Below the pieces are notes generated by a model. That model ran no database searches and was not told where the DNA came from. It was given only the letters and a program-made list of their open reading frames with translations. Made by a program: the position numbers and the translations under genes. Of a stretch of DNA of 64,000 nt, positions 34,710 to 44,520 are shown one piece after another; position 1 is the stretch's first letter; every line of letters begins with the position of its first letter. The DNA is from Paragemmobacter straminiformis (GTDB lineage Bacteria > Pseudomonadota > Alphaproteobacteria > Rhodobacterales > Rhodobacteraceae). Location of the stretch: positions 124,001 through 188,000 of the forward strand of contig NZ_JACLQD010000003.1 in NCBI RefSeq assembly GCF_014243445.1, given 5' to 3'.

Positions 34710-35507
34710 ATGGAACAGGCGCCCTATACCGCAAAGGCCGCGATATGGCGGCTGGACCCCGCATTGAAGGGCGTCTGCTGGCTGCCCTTGGCAGGGGGGC
34801 GCACGAACCGGCTTTGGCGGATCGGGGGGTTTACGGTCAAGAAGTATCAAGCCGATGCGGCCTCGCCCCTGTTTCCCAACGATGCGGCGGCCGAGGCGCG
34901 GGCGCTGGAACTGTTCGCACCGCTTGGCATCGCGCCGCGCCTGCGGGCGGCGGGGGCCGATTGGCTGGTATACGACCATGCCGAAGGGGCCGTCTGGAGC
35001 GGTGATCCCGCCCCCGTGGCGCGGGCGCTGCATGTCTTGCACGGCGCGCGCGTGGGCGGGGGCGTCTTTCGCAGCGCGCCGAACGGCAGCGCCGCCGTTC
35101 TGGCCCATGCGCGGGCGATACATGCCCTGCCCGATGCGCCGGATGACCCCGGCCTCGGGCCTGTGGCGGCTATGCCGATCCACGCCGATGCGGTTTCGGG
35201 GAATGTGCTTGCCACACCGCAAGGGCCGCTGCTGATCGACTGGCAATGCCCCGCGCTTGGCGATCCGGCCGAGGACCTTTGCACCTTTGTTTCGCCTGCC
35301 ATGACCTGGCTTTACAGCGGCAGGGTCCTGTCAGCGGCCGAGGTGGAAGGCTTCCTTGCCAGCTACCCCGACCCCGCCGTCGTGGCGCGCGCGCGGGCGA
35401 TGATGCCGGTCTATCGCCACCGCATCGCAGCGCATTGCGCCTGGAAGGCGGCGCGGGGCGATGCGGATTACGAAGACGCGCTGAGGATCGAGCTTCAGAG
35501 CAGGTGA
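34710..35507 (+). CDS. Phosphotransferase of the choline/aminoglycoside kinase-like (APH) fold
   Basis: A 265-residue small-molecule kinase-like protein. The N-lobe has LPLAGGRTNRLWRIGGFTVK with the Lys, the C-lobe has the catalytic loop IHADAVSGNVL (HxDxxxxN pattern) and the metal-binding Asp in LLIDWQCPALGDPAEDL. These are the APH/choline-kinase/fructosamine-kinase hallmarks. The substrate cannot be told; similar proteins are annotated as thiamine or choline kinase-like. It starts 39 bp after flgD but has no flagellar link I know of. It overlaps the convergent ubiB by 13 bp. Confidence 0.75.
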   Translation: MEQAPYTAKAAIWRLDPALKGVCWLPLAGGRTNRLWRIGGFTVKKYQADAASPLFPNDAAAEARALELFAPLGIAPRLRAAGADWLVYDHAEGAVWSGDPAPVARALHVLHGARVGGGVFRSAPNGSAAVLAHARAIHALPDAPDDPGLGPVAAMPIHADAVSGNVLATPQGPLLIDWQCPALGDPAEDLCTFVSPAMTWLYSGRVLSAAEVEGFLASYPDPAVVARARAMMPVYRHRIAAHCAWKAARGDADYEDALRIELQSR

Positions 35508-37024
35508 CCGAGGCCGACGCCCGCCGCAAAGATCACCACGGCCAGAGGAATGAGATACCAGCGCGAACGGCGGCGCGGCGGCACCAGCGGACGCGAGGGT
35601 TCCGCCTGCGCGATCAAGGCGGCCTCGACCAGACGCGGCAGTTTCGGGCCGAAGCGCGACAGGACGCGCGCGGTCTGCGCCAGATCGCGCAGCAGGGCGG
35701 CGGGACCGACGTTCTTGGCCACGTAGCTTTCCACCACGGGGCGGGCGACCTGCCAGATGTTGATATGCGGATCAAGCGAGCGGGCCACCCCCTCGACCAC
35801 GACCATCGTGCGTTGCAGCAGGATCAGCTCGGTCCGTGTCTGCATGCCGAAGCGTTCGGTCACGTCGAAAAGATAGGCCAGAAGCCGCGCCATCGAGATG
35901 CGGCTGGCGTCCATGCCGAAGATCGGCTCGCCCACAGCGCGCAGGGCGCGGGCGAATTCGTCGATGTCGCGGTCGGCGGGGACGTAACCGGCTTCGAAAT
36001 GCACCTCGGCCACGCGGCGGTAGTCCTTGCGGATGAAACCCATCAGGATTTCGGCGTAGACGCGGCGGGTGTATTCGTCGATGCGCCCCATGATCCCGAA
36101 ATCATAGGCGATGATCGCGCCATCGGCCCCGACCTTGAGGTTGCCTTGGTGCATGTCGGCGTGGAAATACCCGTCGCGCAGGGCATGGCTGAGGAACAGG
36201 TGCAGCACGCGCGCGGCAAGCACCTTGCGGTCAAGCCCGGCCGCGTCGATGGCGGCGTTGTCGTTCATGCCGAAGCCTTCGGCCCAGCCCAGCGTCATCA
36301 CCGTCTTGCCCGACAGGAACCAGATGGGTTTCGGAACGCGGAAGCCTTCGTCCTTTTCGGTGTTCGCGGCGAATTCGGCGGCGGCCGAGGATTCAAGCCG
36401 CAGGTCGAGTTCGCCCATCACCACGCCTTCGAAATGGGCGATCACCTCCATCGGGCGCAGGCGGCGCGCGGCGGGGGCGACGATTTCGATGGTGCGGGCG
36501 ATCAGGTAGAACGCGTCGATATCGGTGCGGAAGGCGCGTTCGATGTTGGGGCGAAGCACCTTGACCGCAACCTCTTCGCCGGTTTCGGCGATCCGCGCGC
36601 GGTGGACCTGTGCGATCGAGGCCGCCGCGACCGGTTCGGAGAATTCGGAAAACACCTGATCGACCGGCACTTCCAGTTCCGCCGCGATCATCGCCTTGGC
36701 GATTTCGGTCGGAAAGGGGGGCAGTTTGTCTTGCAGGTATTTCAGCTGCACGGCCAGTTCCTCGCCCACGATATCGGGGCGGGTCGAAAGGATCTGGCCG
36801 AACTTGATATAGGCCGGGCCAAGCGCCGTCAGCGCCCGCGTTGCGGGCGGAAGCGTCGGGTCACCCTTGAGGCCGAGCCATTTGAACGGCCAGCCGAGGA
36901 GATGCGCCAGAATGCGCAGGCGGGGCGGCGCGCGGAAGGCTTCCAGCACCACCTCCATCGCGCCGGTGCGTTCCAGCGTGGCGCCGGTGCGGATGAGACG
37001 CCAGATATTGTGCGGACCGCGCAT
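35495..37024 (-). CDS. ubiB: Ubiquinone biosynthesis protein UbiB (atypical kinase/ATPase)
   Basis: A 509-residue ADCK/UbiB protein, needed for coenzyme Q synthesis at the inner membrane. It has the KxGQ motif in YIKFGQILSTRPDIV at about residue 70, the Ala-rich loop in VAAASIAQVHRARI, the ATP Lys in VAVKVLRPN, the catalytic loop YFHADMHQGNLKVG and YDFGIMGRIDEY. Two C-terminal membrane helices include WYLIPLAVVIFAAGVGLGHL. It starts in a TGATG overlap with the ubiE stop, so ubiE and ubiB are one operon, as in many Proteobacteria. It is thought to free quinone intermediates from the membrane. Confidence 0.94.
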   Translation of the reverse strand: MRGPHNIWRLIRTGATLERTGAMEVVLEAFRAPPRLRILAHLLGWPFKWLGLKGDPTLPPATRALTALGPAYIKFGQILSTRPDIVGEELAVQLKYLQDKLPPFPTEIAKAMIAAELEVPVDQVFSEFSEPVAAASIAQVHRARIAETGEEVAVKVLRPNIERAFRTDIDAFYLIARTIEIVAPAARRLRPMEVIAHFEGVVMGELDLRLESSAAAEFAANTEKDEGFRVPKPIWFLSGKTVMTLGWAEGFGMNDNAAIDAAGLDRKVLAARVLHLFLSHALRDGYFHADMHQGNLKVGADGAIIAYDFGIMGRIDEYTRRVYAEILMGFIRKDYRRVAEVHFEAGYVPADRDIDEFARALRAVGEPIFGMDASRISMARLLAYLFDVTERFGMQTRTELILLQRTMVVVEGVARSLDPHINIWQVARPVVESYVAKNVGPAALLRDLAQTARVLSRFGPKLPRLVEAALIAQAEPSRPLVPPRRRSRWYLIPLAVVIFAAGVGLGHLL

Positions 37025-37779
37025 CAGAGCTTCCAGCCGGAATGGAGGGCTGCGACACCCATCGTCAGATTGCGGTATTTGACGTTGCCGAAGCCCGCCT
37101 GCCGGATCATTCCGGCAAAGGTTTCCTGATCGGGAAACTTGCGGATGGATTCGACGAGGTATTGGTAGCTGTCGCGGTCATTCGCCACGATCTGGCCCAT
37201 GACGGGAATGACGTTGAAGGAATAAAGGTCATAGGCCTTTTGCATCATCGCATTGGGGATATGGCTGAATTCCAGCACCATCAGGCGCCCGCCCGGTTTC
37301 AGCACGCGATAGGCCTCGCGCAGGGCATCGGGGATGCGGGTCACGTTCCGGATGCCGAAGCTGATCGTATAGACATCAAAGCTGTTCGCGGGCAGCGGCA
37401 GCGCCATCGCATCGCCCACGACCCAATCGAGGCGTTCGGCCTGACGTTCCGCCTCGGCCCGTTTGCGGCCTTCGACCAGCATGGATTCGGTCATGTCGAG
37501 GACGACCGCGCTGGACCCCGGCGCGCGTTTGAGGAAGCGGAAGGCCACGTCGCCCGTGCCGCCCGCCACATCGAGCAAGCGCTGTCCGGGGCGCGGGGCA
37601 AGCCAGTCCATCATCGCATCTTTCCACAGGCGGTGGACGCCGCCCGACATCAGGTCGTTCATGATGTCGTAGCGGCTGGCGACGCGGGTAAAGACTCCAT
37701 GCACCATTCCGGCCTTTTCGCCTTCGGCCACGGTCTGGAAACCGAAGTGGGTTGTGCCCTTGGTGCTGTCGTCGCTCAT
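37024..37779 (-). CDS. ubiE: Ubiquinone/menaquinone C-methyltransferase UbiE
   Basis: A 251-residue SAM methyltransferase that methylates the benzoquinol ring in ubiquinone synthesis. The SAM loop is [15 protein letters not shown] at about residue 65. The family signatures [40 protein letters not shown] and [14 protein letters not shown] are all present. ATG 37779 sits in the gap before the divergent mutM; the long ORF upstream runs through mutM antisense and is rejected. 99 bp separate the ubiE and mutM starts. Confidence 0.96.
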   Translation of the reverse strand: MSDDSTKGTTHFGFQTVAEGEKAGMVHGVFTRVASRYDIMNDLMSGGVHRLWKDAMMDWLAPRPGQRLLDVAGGTGDVAFRFLKRAPGSSAVVLDMTESMLVEGRKRAEAERQAERLDWVVGDAMALPLPANSFDVYTISFGIRNVTRIPDALREAYRVLKPGGRLMVLEFSHIPNAMMQKAYDLYSFNVIPVMGQIVANDRDSYQYLVESIRKFPDQETFAGMIRQAGFGNVKYRNLTMGVAALHSGWKL

Positions 37780-37878
37780 CTGCTCTTGCCGTTCCTTGCT
37801 TCGCCCCTTCCTTATAGGGCGGTAACCCGTCGCTGCAATGCGCCCCAATGTCCAAAGCCCCGATGACTGTAGGATGCC

Positions 37879-38778
37879 ATGCCTGAACTGCCAGAGGTCG
37901 AAACCGTGCGTCGCGGGCTTGTTCCGGTGATGGAGGGGCGGGTGATCGAACGCGCGCAGGTGAACCGCGCCGATCTGCGCTGGCCCTTTCCGGAACGGAT
38001 GGCAGACCGGCTGACCGGCGCGCGGGTGCTGGCCCTGCGGCGGCGGTCGAAATACATTCTGGCCGATCTGTCGACGGGCGAAACGCTGCTGGTGCATCTG
38101 GGGATGTCGGGGCGGATGCTGATTTCCCCGCCCCCCGTTTCCCTGCCCCCTGATGCAAGCGAGCGGGACGAGCAGCGCGAAACCCTTGGCGAATGGCATC
38201 ACCACCACCCCGCGCCGGAAAAGCATGACCATGTGGTCTTTGACATGGAGGGCGGGGCGCGGGTGACGTTCAACGACGCGCGGCGCTTCGGGGCGATGGA
38301 CCTGATGCCGACCGAAGGGGCCGAGGCGCATATGCTGCTGGCCGGTCTGGGGCCGGAACCTTTGGGCAACGGGTTCGACGAAAGCTATCTGGTCGAAAGG
38401 CTGAAGGGAAAGAACACGCCGGTCAAATCGGCGCTGCTCGACCAGCGGCTGATCGCGGGGCTTGGCAATATCTATGTCTGCGAAACGCTGTACCGCGCGC
38501 GCATCCACCCCGCGACCAAGGCAGGGGCGTTGAAGCGGGCGCAGGTGGCGGGGCTGGTGCCGATCATCCGCGACGTGCTGGCCGAGGCGATCACGGCGGG
38601 CGGATCCTCGCTGCGCGATTATCGGCAGGCGGATGGCGAGCTTGGCTATTTCCAGCACAGTTTTCAGGTCTACGGGCGCGAAGGCGCGCCATGCCTGACA
38701 GCGGGGTGCGGGTCGGTCATCGCGCGGATCGTGCAGTCGGGTCGGTCGTCCTTCTATTGCCCGACCTGCCAGAGGTGA
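37879..38778 (+). CDS. mutM: Formamidopyrimidine-DNA glycosylase
   Basis: Removes oxidised purines such as 8-oxoguanine and nicks the DNA. The 299-residue protein starts [14 protein letters not shown] with the catalytic Pro2 and Glu3, has Lys in [11 protein letters not shown], and ends in the zinc finger with Cys residues in [10 protein letters not shown] and FYCPTCQR. It is about 20 residues longer than most because of a polar insert around residue 105 that contains [14 protein letters not shown]. MutY, its partner in the 8-oxoguanine repair system, is at the far end of this window. Divergent from ubiE; AGGATGCC before the ATG. Confidence 0.95.
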   Translation: MPELPEVETVRRGLVPVMEGRVIERAQVNRADLRWPFPERMADRLTGARVLALRRRSKYILADLSTGETLLVHLGMSGRMLISPPPVSLPPDASERDEQRETLGEWHHHHPAPEKHDHVVFDMEGGARVTFNDARRFGAMDLMPTEGAEAHMLLAGLGPEPLGNGFDESYLVERLKGKNTPVKSALLDQRLIAGLGNIYVCETLYRARIHPATKAGALKRAQVAGLVPIIRDVLAEAITAGGSSLRDYRQADGELGYFQHSFQVYGREGAPCLTAGCGSVIARIVQSGRSSFYCPTCQR

Positions 38779-38840
38779 CTTGCCAAAGGGCGGGTTGCTG
38801 CTAGGACATGGCGCAGTCAGCACATGGCGGGAGAGAGCGC

Positions 38841-39617
38841 ATGGCCTATGAGACCGTGATCGTCGAGGTGGAAGACTATATTGCCACGATCCGCCTGAAC
38901 CGCCCCGATGCGCTGAACGCGCTGAACACCAAACTGATGCAAGAGCTTTCCGCCGCCCTTGCCGCCGCCGATGCCAACGAACGGGTGCGCTGCATCATCG
39001 TCACGGGGTCGGAAAAGGCCTTTGCCGCCGGTGCCGACGTGCGCGAGATGGCGACCAAGGGTTTCACCGATGTGTTCTTTGACGATCTTTTCGGCCCCGA
39101 GGCCGAGGCGATTGCACGGGTGCGCAAACCGGTCATCGCCGCCGTGTCGGGCTATTGTCTGGGCGGGGGATGCGAACTGGCGATGATGTGCGATTTCATC
39201 ATCGCCTCGGACACCGCCAAATTCGGGCAACCCGAGATCAACCTTGGCATCTGCGCGGGCATGGGCGGCACGCAGCGCCTGACCCGCGCAGTGGGCAAGG
39301 CCAAGGCGATGGACATGAACCTGACAGGCCGCTTCATGGAAGCCGCCGAGGCCGAGCGGGCGGGGCTGGTAAGCCGCGTGGTTCCGGTCAAGGACCTGAT
39401 GGCCGAAGCCACCAAGGCCGCGACCAAGATCGCGCAGAAGTCGATGCTTGCCGCGATGGCGATCAAGGAAACGGTCAACCGCGCGCAGGAAGCCAGCCTG
39501 CGCGAAGGCTTGCTGTTCGAGCGGCGCGTCTTTCACGCGCTCTTTGCAACGGAAGACCAGAAAGAGGGCATGGCCGCCTTCCTTGAAAAGCGCGAGCCGC
39601 AGTTCCGCGACCGCTAA
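38841..39617 (+). CDS. Enoyl-CoA hydratase (crotonase family)
   Basis: A 258-residue hydratase that adds water to trans-2-enoyl-CoA in fatty-acid beta-oxidation. Crotonase motifs: [13 protein letters not shown], the oxyanion-hole parts [12 protein letters not shown] and [11 protein letters not shown], and [20 protein letters not shown] with the conserved catalytic Glu region. Length and motifs match short-chain enoyl-CoA hydratase (FadB1/EchA type). ATG 38841 has GGGAGAGAG upstream. A single gene without other beta-oxidation genes nearby; it lies between mutM and rpsT, an order I recall from other Rhodobacterales. Confidence 0.92.
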   Translation: MAYETVIVEVEDYIATIRLNRPDALNALNTKLMQELSAALAAADANERVRCIIVTGSEKAFAAGADVREMATKGFTDVFFDDLFGPEAEAIARVRKPVIAAVSGYCLGGGCELAMMCDFIIASDTAKFGQPEINLGICAGMGGTQRLTRAVGKAKAMDMNLTGRFMEAAEAERAGLVSRVVPVKDLMAEATKAATKIAQKSMLAAMAIKETVNRAQEASLREGLLFERRVFHALFATEDQKEGMAAFLEKREPQFRDR

Positions 39618-39710
39618 GGGCGCTTTGGCCTTATTTTCCTGTTTCCTTTCGCTGCCAATTGTCCTAAAGGCCACGGCACATGCGCGTGGGCCCGCTTAGG
39701 CAAGATGATT

Positions 39711-39728
39711 CCCGTCTTTTCAGACGGG
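39711..39728 (+). terminator. Hairpin between enoyl-CoA hydratase gene and rpsT
   Basis: CCCGTCT-TTTC-AGACGGG, a perfect 7-bp stem, followed by GCCTTTGGGTTTT. Likely terminator of the hydratase gene; it could also be part of the rpsT leader. It is 57 bp before the rpsT start. Confidence 0.6.
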
Positions 39729-39784
39729 GCCTTTGGGTTTTCGTGCGACCAGATTGTAACGACAGACCCTAGGAAAAAAGCCAG

Positions 39785-40066
39785 ATGGCAAATACCGCCC
39801 AGTCCAAAAAGCGCGCCCGTCAGTCCGAAACGCGCTACGCGATCAACAAAGTCCGCCGCTCGCGCATCCGCACCTTCCTGCGCAAGGTCGAAGAGGCGCT
39901 TGCTTCGGGTGATGCGTCGGTTGCGGCCGAAGCCCTGAAGAACGCCCAGCCGGAACTGCAGCGCGGCGTCTCGAAAGGCGTCCTGCATGCCAACACCGTG
40001 TCGCGCAAGATCTCGCGTCTGGCCCACCGCGTGAAGGTTCTGGCGACCGGCACCCCGGCAGCCTGA
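39785..40066 (+). CDS. rpsT: 30S ribosomal protein S20
   Basis: A 93-residue basic helical protein that binds 16S rRNA in the small subunit. It begins [20 protein letters not shown] and has [18 protein letters not shown] and [20 protein letters not shown], all standard for S20. It is a few residues longer than E. coli S20 at the C-terminus. A strong terminator follows. rpsT directly before dnaA is a stable order in Rhodobacterales. Confidence 0.97.
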   Translation: MANTAQSKKRARQSETRYAINKVRRSRIRTFLRKVEEALASGDASVAAEALKNAQPELQRGVSKGVLHANTVSRKISRLAHRVKVLATGTPAA

Positions 40067-40088
40067 ACCGGGTTTATCGATAGAATCG

Positions 40089-40125
40089 GGGGCGCATTCC
40101 GCAGGGAGTGCGCCCTTTTCTTTTT
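40089..40125 (+). terminator. Intrinsic terminator of rpsT
   Basis: GGGGCGCATTCC-GCAG-GGAGTGCGCCC stem-loop followed by TTTTCTTTTT. A classic strong terminator 23 bp after the rpsT stop. Confidence 0.92.
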
Positions 40126-40698
40126 GCCGCAGGATGCGGTTTCGGCGTCTTGTGCCACATTTTTGCACCGCTCGGGCGCGGTCCGGCCAAGGGCGGCGTG
40201 GCGCTTTTGCACGGGGGTCCGGATTCGGTTGCAGCAAGTTTCTGTCAAGCGCGAAGTTCGGTTGCAGACGCGTTCACGGGCTTGTTAGCTTGACCCTGCG
40301 ATTCACTTCGTCTTGGGGGACATGACGGGATCGCAGACTGGAACGACCGGGTCGGCTGTGCTGCCAAGCTTTGACCAGCCCGCGAAATAACAGTTTGCGA
40401 TCAGTAAGTTATGATGTCTGCAGCGCCTTGCAGAACACATGGCTGTGCCTGACGGGATTGGCTTGGGGCCGATTCCCTTCGGGTCTGGAATGTCCGGCTT
40501 CGGTGCCGGATAGCGGCGCGCCGTGTTTGCCATGGGGGATGGCAGACGGGGCGCACGGTGTCCGATCTGTTGTCTAGTGCGGGATATCCCCCGCTGCCCG
40601 ATCCGGAGCGTTTTGGGGTGTGTGAGCGGTGCAAACAACAAAAGGGCGCAGGGGATAACCCCGTTTTAAAAGCGCTTCATCCGGACGGGTCAGAAACG
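40126..40698 (+). other. Long dnaA leader region with no clear gene
   Basis: 573 bp between rpsT and the dnaA start I favour. I see no cluster of DnaA boxes (TTATCCACA or one-off variants), no AT-rich unwinding stretch and no convincing gene, so I do not call an origin here. Three GANTC sites lie in it (40222, 40300, 40471) and are candidates for CcrM-dependent control. A 22-codon ORF at 40322-40390 (MTGSQTGTTGSAVLPSFDQP..) follows a GGGGGAC ribosome-like site and could be a leader peptide, but nothing else supports it. A GTG-started dnaA extension from 40558 is possible and would add 47 residues with no family match. Confidence 0.5.
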
Positions 40699-42105
40699 AT
40701 GACAAACGAGACTTGGGGATTGGTTCGTGAAGAACTGATCAAAAGGGTTGGACGCAATAACTATGTCACATGGATCGAGCCGCTTCGACTTTCCGACCTG
40801 AACGGGGGGGTGGCCCGTTTCGAGGTGCCGACGACGTTCTTCGGGGATTGGGTCTCGCGCAATTTCGCCGACCATATCCGGGCGCAGTTGAACACGTCGG
40901 GCGTGTCGGTTGATCGGGTGGAATTCGCGGTGGGCCAGTCGGCCCGCGGGCAAAAGGGGCAGGGCCGTGCCGCCGCCCCCGCAGCACCGGTCGCAGCAGC
41001 GGTTTCGGCCGCAAAGCCCGCCACGGCCCGGGCGACCGCCAAGCCGCGCGCGGAAACCGAAGAGATGCCGGGTGCGCCGCTTGATTCGCGCTTTACCTTT
41101 GACAGCTTCGTCGTCGGCAAACCGAACGAGCTGGCCCATGCCGCCGCCCGCCGCGTGGCCGAAGGCGGGCCGGTCACCTTCAACCCGCTGTTCCTTTATG
41201 GCGGCGTGGGCCTTGGCAAGACGCACCTGATGCATGCCATCGCGCATGAATTGCAGACCCGCCAGCCGCATCTGCGGGTGCTTTACCTCTCGGCGGAGCA
41301 GTTCATGTATCGTTTCGTGCAAGCCCTGCGCGAGCGTCAGGTCATGGATTTCAAGGAAATCTTCCGTTCGGTCGATGTGCTGATGGTCGATGACGTGCAA
41401 TTCATCGCCGGCAAGGATTCGACGCAGGAAGAATTCTTCCACACGTTCAACGCGCTGGTGGACCAGAACAAGCAGATCGTGATTTCGGCAGACCGCGCGC
41501 CGGGCGAGATCAAGGACCTTGAAGACCGGATCAAATCGCGCCTGCAATGCGGGCTGGTCGTGGACCTGCACCCCACCGATTACGAACTGCGTCTAGGCAT
41601 CCTGCAACAGAAGGTCGAGCTTTACCGCCAGCAATACAGCGGGCTGGTGATTGCGGACGGGGTGCTGGAATTCCTTGCCCATCGCATCACCACCAACGTC
41701 CGCGTTCTCGAAGGGGCGCTGACGCGGCTTTTCGCCTTTGCCTCGCTGGTCGGACGCGAGATCTCGCTTGAACTGGCGCAGGACTGTCTGGCCGATATCC
41801 TGCGGGCTTCGGATCGCAAGCTGACGATCGAGGAAATCCAGCGCAAGGTTGCCGAGCATTACAACATCCGCCTGTCGGACATGATCGGCCCGAAGCGGGT
41901 GCGCAACATCGCGCGGCCGCGGCAGATCGCCATGTATCTGGCCAAGCAACTGACCCCGCGCAGCCTGCCGGAAATCGGGCGGCGCTTTGGCGGACGCGAT
42001 CACACCACCATCATGCACGGGGTGCGCAAGATCGAAGAGCTGATGGCGACAGACAGCCAGATGTCGGACGATCTTCAGATGTTGCGGCGCCAGCTTCAGG
42101 GCTGA
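40699..42105 (+). CDS. dnaA: Chromosomal replication initiator protein DnaA
   Basis: A 468-residue initiator. Domain I starts ETWGLVREELIKRVGRNNYV, domain II is an Ala/Lys-rich linker at ~80-120, domain III is the AAA+ ATPase with Walker A GGVGLGKTHLMHA, Walker B VLMVDDVQFIAG and sensor SADRAP. Domain IV is the DNA-binding helix-turn-helix with RHFG-like RRFGGRDHTTIMHGVRKI. ATG 40699 fits the family N-terminus; a longer in-frame ORF is doubtful. Followed by dnaN, recF and gyrB in conserved order. Control by CcrM methylation and nucleotide state is expected from the family, not shown here. Confidence 0.96.
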   Translation: MTNETWGLVREELIKRVGRNNYVTWIEPLRLSDLNGGVARFEVPTTFFGDWVSRNFADHIRAQLNTSGVSVDRVEFAVGQSARGQKGQGRAAAPAAPVAAAVSAAKPATARATAKPRAETEEMPGAPLDSRFTFDSFVVGKPNELAHAAARRVAEGGPVTFNPLFLYGGVGLGKTHLMHAIAHELQTRQPHLRVLYLSAEQFMYRFVQALRERQVMDFKEIFRSVDVLMVDDVQFIAGKDSTQEEFFHTFNALVDQNKQIVISADRAPGEIKDLEDRIKSRLQCGLVVDLHPTDYELRLGILQQKVELYRQQYSGLVIADGVLEFLAHRITTNVRVLEGALTRLFAFASLVGREISLELAQDCLADILRASDRKLTIEEIQRKVAEHYNIRLSDMIGPKRVRNIARPRQIAMYLAKQLTPRSLPEIGRRFGGRDHTTIMHGVRKIEELMATDSQMSDDLQMLRRQLQG

Positions 42106-42238
42106 AACGGGCCAAAGGCGCGGGGTTGTTGCAAAACACTCGCGCCTTGGCGTGAAACTTCGTCAAAACTCTTGTGAAGCCGCTGAAAACGGCTAGTTTT
42201 GCCTTCCCCGAACGGGGCAAGAGCATGGGGTGGTTTGC

Positions 42239-43357
42239 ATGAAACTCTCGATCGAACGCGGCACGCTTCTGAAGGCGTTGGCTCAGGCGCAATCCGTTGT
42301 CGAGAGGCGCAATACCATTCCGATCCTTGCCAACGTGCTGATCGAGGCCGAGGGCAATCAGGTCAGCTTGCGGGCGACCGATCTGGATATCGAGGTGGTG
42401 GACCGCGCGCCTGCGATGGTGGAACGCGCGGGGGCGACGACGGTGTCGGCGGTGATGCTGCATGAAATCGTGCGCAAACTGCCCGATGGCGCGCTGGTGA
42501 ACCTGACCGAGGATGGCGCCACGGGGCGGTTGACGATCACGGCGGGGCGGTCGACCTTTAGCCTTGCCACGCTGCCCAAGGAAGATTTTCCGGTCATGGC
42601 GACGTCGGAATACGCCACGAATTTCTCGGCCCCCGCGCCGGTGCTGCGGCGGCTGTTCGACAAGGCGAAATTTGCCATCTCGACCGAAGAGACGCGCTAT
42701 TACCTGAATGGCGTCTATATGCACACCTCGACCGCCGAAAGCGGCCCCGTGCTGCGCTGCGTGGCGACCGACGGTCACCGTCTGGCGCGGATCGACGCAC
42801 CGTTGCCGGACGGGGCGCAGGCCATGCCCGGCGTGATCGTGCCGCGCAAGACGGTGGGCGAATTGCGCAAGCTGCTGGATGACGATGACGCGACGATTGC
42901 CGTGTCGGTGTCGGAAACCAAGGTGCGCTTTGCCACGCCGGCGATCACGCTGACCTCGAAGGTCATCGACGGAACCTTCCCCGATTACACCCGCGTCATT
43001 CCCACGGGCAACACGCGGCGTCTGGAAGTGGATGCGAGCGAATTCGCCAAGGCGGTTGATCGCGTGGCGACCGTGTCCTCGGAACGCTCGCGCGCGGTGA
43101 AGCTGTCGCTCGACGAGGACCGTCTGGTCCTGTCGGTCAATGCGCCCGACAGTGGCGCGGCCGAGGAAGAGCTTGCCGTGGCCTATGCCGACGAACGGCT
43201 CGAGATCGGGTTCAACGCGAAATACCTGCTGGAAATCGCCAGCCAGGTTGACCGCGAGAACGCGGTGTTCCTGTTCAACTCGTCGGGCGATCCGACCCTG
43301 ATGCGCGAAGGCAATGACCTGAGCGCGGTCTATGTCGTCATGCCGATGCGCGTTTGA
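42239..43357 (+). CDS. dnaN: DNA polymerase III sliding clamp (beta subunit)
   Basis: A 372-residue clamp that holds DNA polymerase III on DNA. The three repeated clamp domains are seen, beginning MKLSIERGTLLKALAQAQSV, with VVERRNTIPILANVLIEAEG, the middle RYYLNGVYMHTSTAE and the end PTLMREGNDLSAVYVVMPMR, whose last residues are the highly conserved VMPMRV tail that lines the partner-binding pocket. ATG 42239 is chosen; a start three codons earlier adds only MVC. Downstream is a dispersed repeat, then recF. Confidence 0.97.
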   Translation: MKLSIERGTLLKALAQAQSVVERRNTIPILANVLIEAEGNQVSLRATDLDIEVVDRAPAMVERAGATTVSAVMLHEIVRKLPDGALVNLTEDGATGRLTITAGRSTFSLATLPKEDFPVMATSEYATNFSAPAPVLRRLFDKAKFAISTEETRYYLNGVYMHTSTAESGPVLRCVATDGHRLARIDAPLPDGAQAMPGVIVPRKTVGELRKLLDDDDATIAVSVSETKVRFATPAITLTSKVIDGTFPDYTRVIPTGNTRRLEVDASEFAKAVDRVATVSSERSRAVKLSLDEDRLVLSVNAPDSGAAEEELAVAYADERLEIGFNAKYLLEIASQVDRENAVFLFNSSGDPTLMREGNDLSAVYVVMPMRV

Positions 43358-43366
43358 CGCGTCGCA

Positions 43367-43417
43367 GCGGGGGGCTTGCCCCCCGCGCCCCCGAGGATGT
43401 TTCAAGACAGAAGATGG
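43367..43417 (+). repeat. Dispersed intergenic element, copy 2
   Basis: GC hairpin GCGGGGGGC/GCCCCCCGC followed by GCCCCCGAGGATGTTT and a purine-rich tail AGACAGAAGATGGAG. Same layout as the copies at 8682 and near 62000. It starts 10 bp after the dnaN stop and reaches the recF ribosome site, so its end supplies part of the recF translation signal. Confidence 0.65.
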
Positions 43418-43425
43418 AGGCGAAG

Positions 43426-44520
43426 GTGCGGGGCTTGATGATTTCGGGCCTGACGCTTTCGCATTTCCGCAGCCATCGGGCGGGGCGGTTCGTCTGGGAC
43501 GGGCGGCCCGTGGCGATTTCGGGGGCGAACGGGGCGGGAAAGACCAATATCCTTGAAGCCGTGTCGCTGCTGTCGCCGGGGCGCGGTTTGCGGCGGGCCG
43601 GGGCCGAGGAACTGGCGCGGCGGCCCGAGGCGCTGGGCTGGAAGATCAGGGCCGAGGTGCAGGGGATCGGCGGGCTCCACGAGCTTGAGACCTTTGCCGA
43701 AGGGGCCGAGGCGCGGGTGGTGCGGATCGACGGCAAGGCCGCGCCGCAGGTGGCGCTGGGGCGTATCTTGCGGGTGCTGTGGCTGGTGCCGGCGATGGAC
43801 CGGCTGTGGATCGAGGCGGCCGAGGGGCGGCGGCGGTTTCTCGACCGGATGGTGCTGAGCTTCTTTCCAGACCATGCGGACGCGGTGCTTGCCTATGACA
43901 AGGCGATGCGCGACCGGAACAGGCTGCTCAAGGACATGGTCGGCGATGCGCATTGGTATGCGGCGCTCGAGGGGCAGATGGCCACCAGCGGCGCGCAGAT
44001 GACGGCCAACCGCAGGGCTGCCCTTGCGCTGATCGCGGCGGCGCAAGAGGGGGCCGAGACGGCCTTTCCAAGCGCCGGGCTGGCACTGACAGGCCCCGAG
44101 GGCGAGGCCGAGCCGGAAGACCTTGGCGCGGCACTGGCCGAGGGGCGTCGGCGCGACATGGCGGCGGGGCGCACGCTGGTCGGCCCGCATCGGGCGGATT
44201 TGCAGGCGGTCTATACCGCCAAGGGCGTGGCGGCGGCGCAATGTTCGACCGGAGAGCAAAAGGCGCTGCTCATCAGCCTGATCCTGTCCAATGCGCGGGC
44301 CTTGGCGGCCGAGATCGGGGCCGCGCCGATCCTGCTGCTTGACGAGGTGGCCGCGCATCTGGACCAGTCGCGGCGGGCGGCGCTTTATGACGAGATCTGC
44401 GCCTTGGGGGCGCAGGCGATCATGACAGGAACGGAACCCGGTCTGTTCGACACATTGGGCGACAGGGCGCAGCATATAGTCGTGCAAGAGCATGGCGGGG
44501 CATCGGAGGTGCGGGCATGA
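43426..44520 (+). CDS. recF: DNA replication and repair protein RecF
   Basis: A 364-residue SMC-like ATPase that helps load RecA at gaps through RecOR. Walker A is in ISGANGAGKTNILEAVSLLS, the RecF block GLTLSHFRSHRAGRF precedes it, and the C-terminal signature CSTGEQKALLISLILS and Walker B ILLLDEVAAHLDQSRR follow. I chose GTG 43426 because GGAGG stands five bases before it; ATG 43438 is the next choice and ATG 43414 lacks a ribosome site. The stop overlaps the VOC gene (ATGA). Confidence 0.94.
   Translation: MRGLMISGLTLSHFRSHRAGRFVWDGRPVAISGANGAGKTNILEAVSLLSPGRGLRRAGAEELARRPEALGWKIRAEVQGIGGLHELETFAEGAEARVVRIDGKAAPQVALGRILRVLWLVPAMDRLWIEAAEGRRRFLDRMVLSFFPDHADAVLAYDKAMRDRNRLLKDMVGDAHWYAALEGQMATSGAQMTANRRAALALIAAAQEGAETAFPSAGLALTGPEGEAEPEDLGAALAEGRRRDMAAGRTLVGPHRADLQAVYTAKGVAAAQCSTGEQKALLISLILSNARALAAEIGAAPILLLDEVAAHLDQSRRAALYDEICALGAQAIMTGTEPGLFDTLGDRAQHIVVQEHGGASEVRA

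Noticed and set aside
38152-38230. His-rich insert in MutM as a sign of a new metal-binding domain
   Set aside because: MutM proteins vary in length here, and a polar His-containing loop before the HDHVVF strand is, as I recall, common in alphaproteobacteria.
40322-40390. 22-codon ORF behind a GGGGGAC site in the dnaA leader
   Set aside because: Too short to support alone; no conservation or coding signal can be judged by eye, so it is only mentioned in the leader region.
40558-40698. 47-residue N-terminal extension of DnaA with a Cys-x-x-Cys
   Set aside because: DnaA domain I starts naturally at ATG 40699. The extension has no family match and the GTG lacks a clear ribosome site.
40126-40698. 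Replication origin next to dnaA
   Set aside because: No cluster of DnaA boxes and no AT-rich unwinding region was seen; in alphaproteobacteria the origin is often elsewhere.
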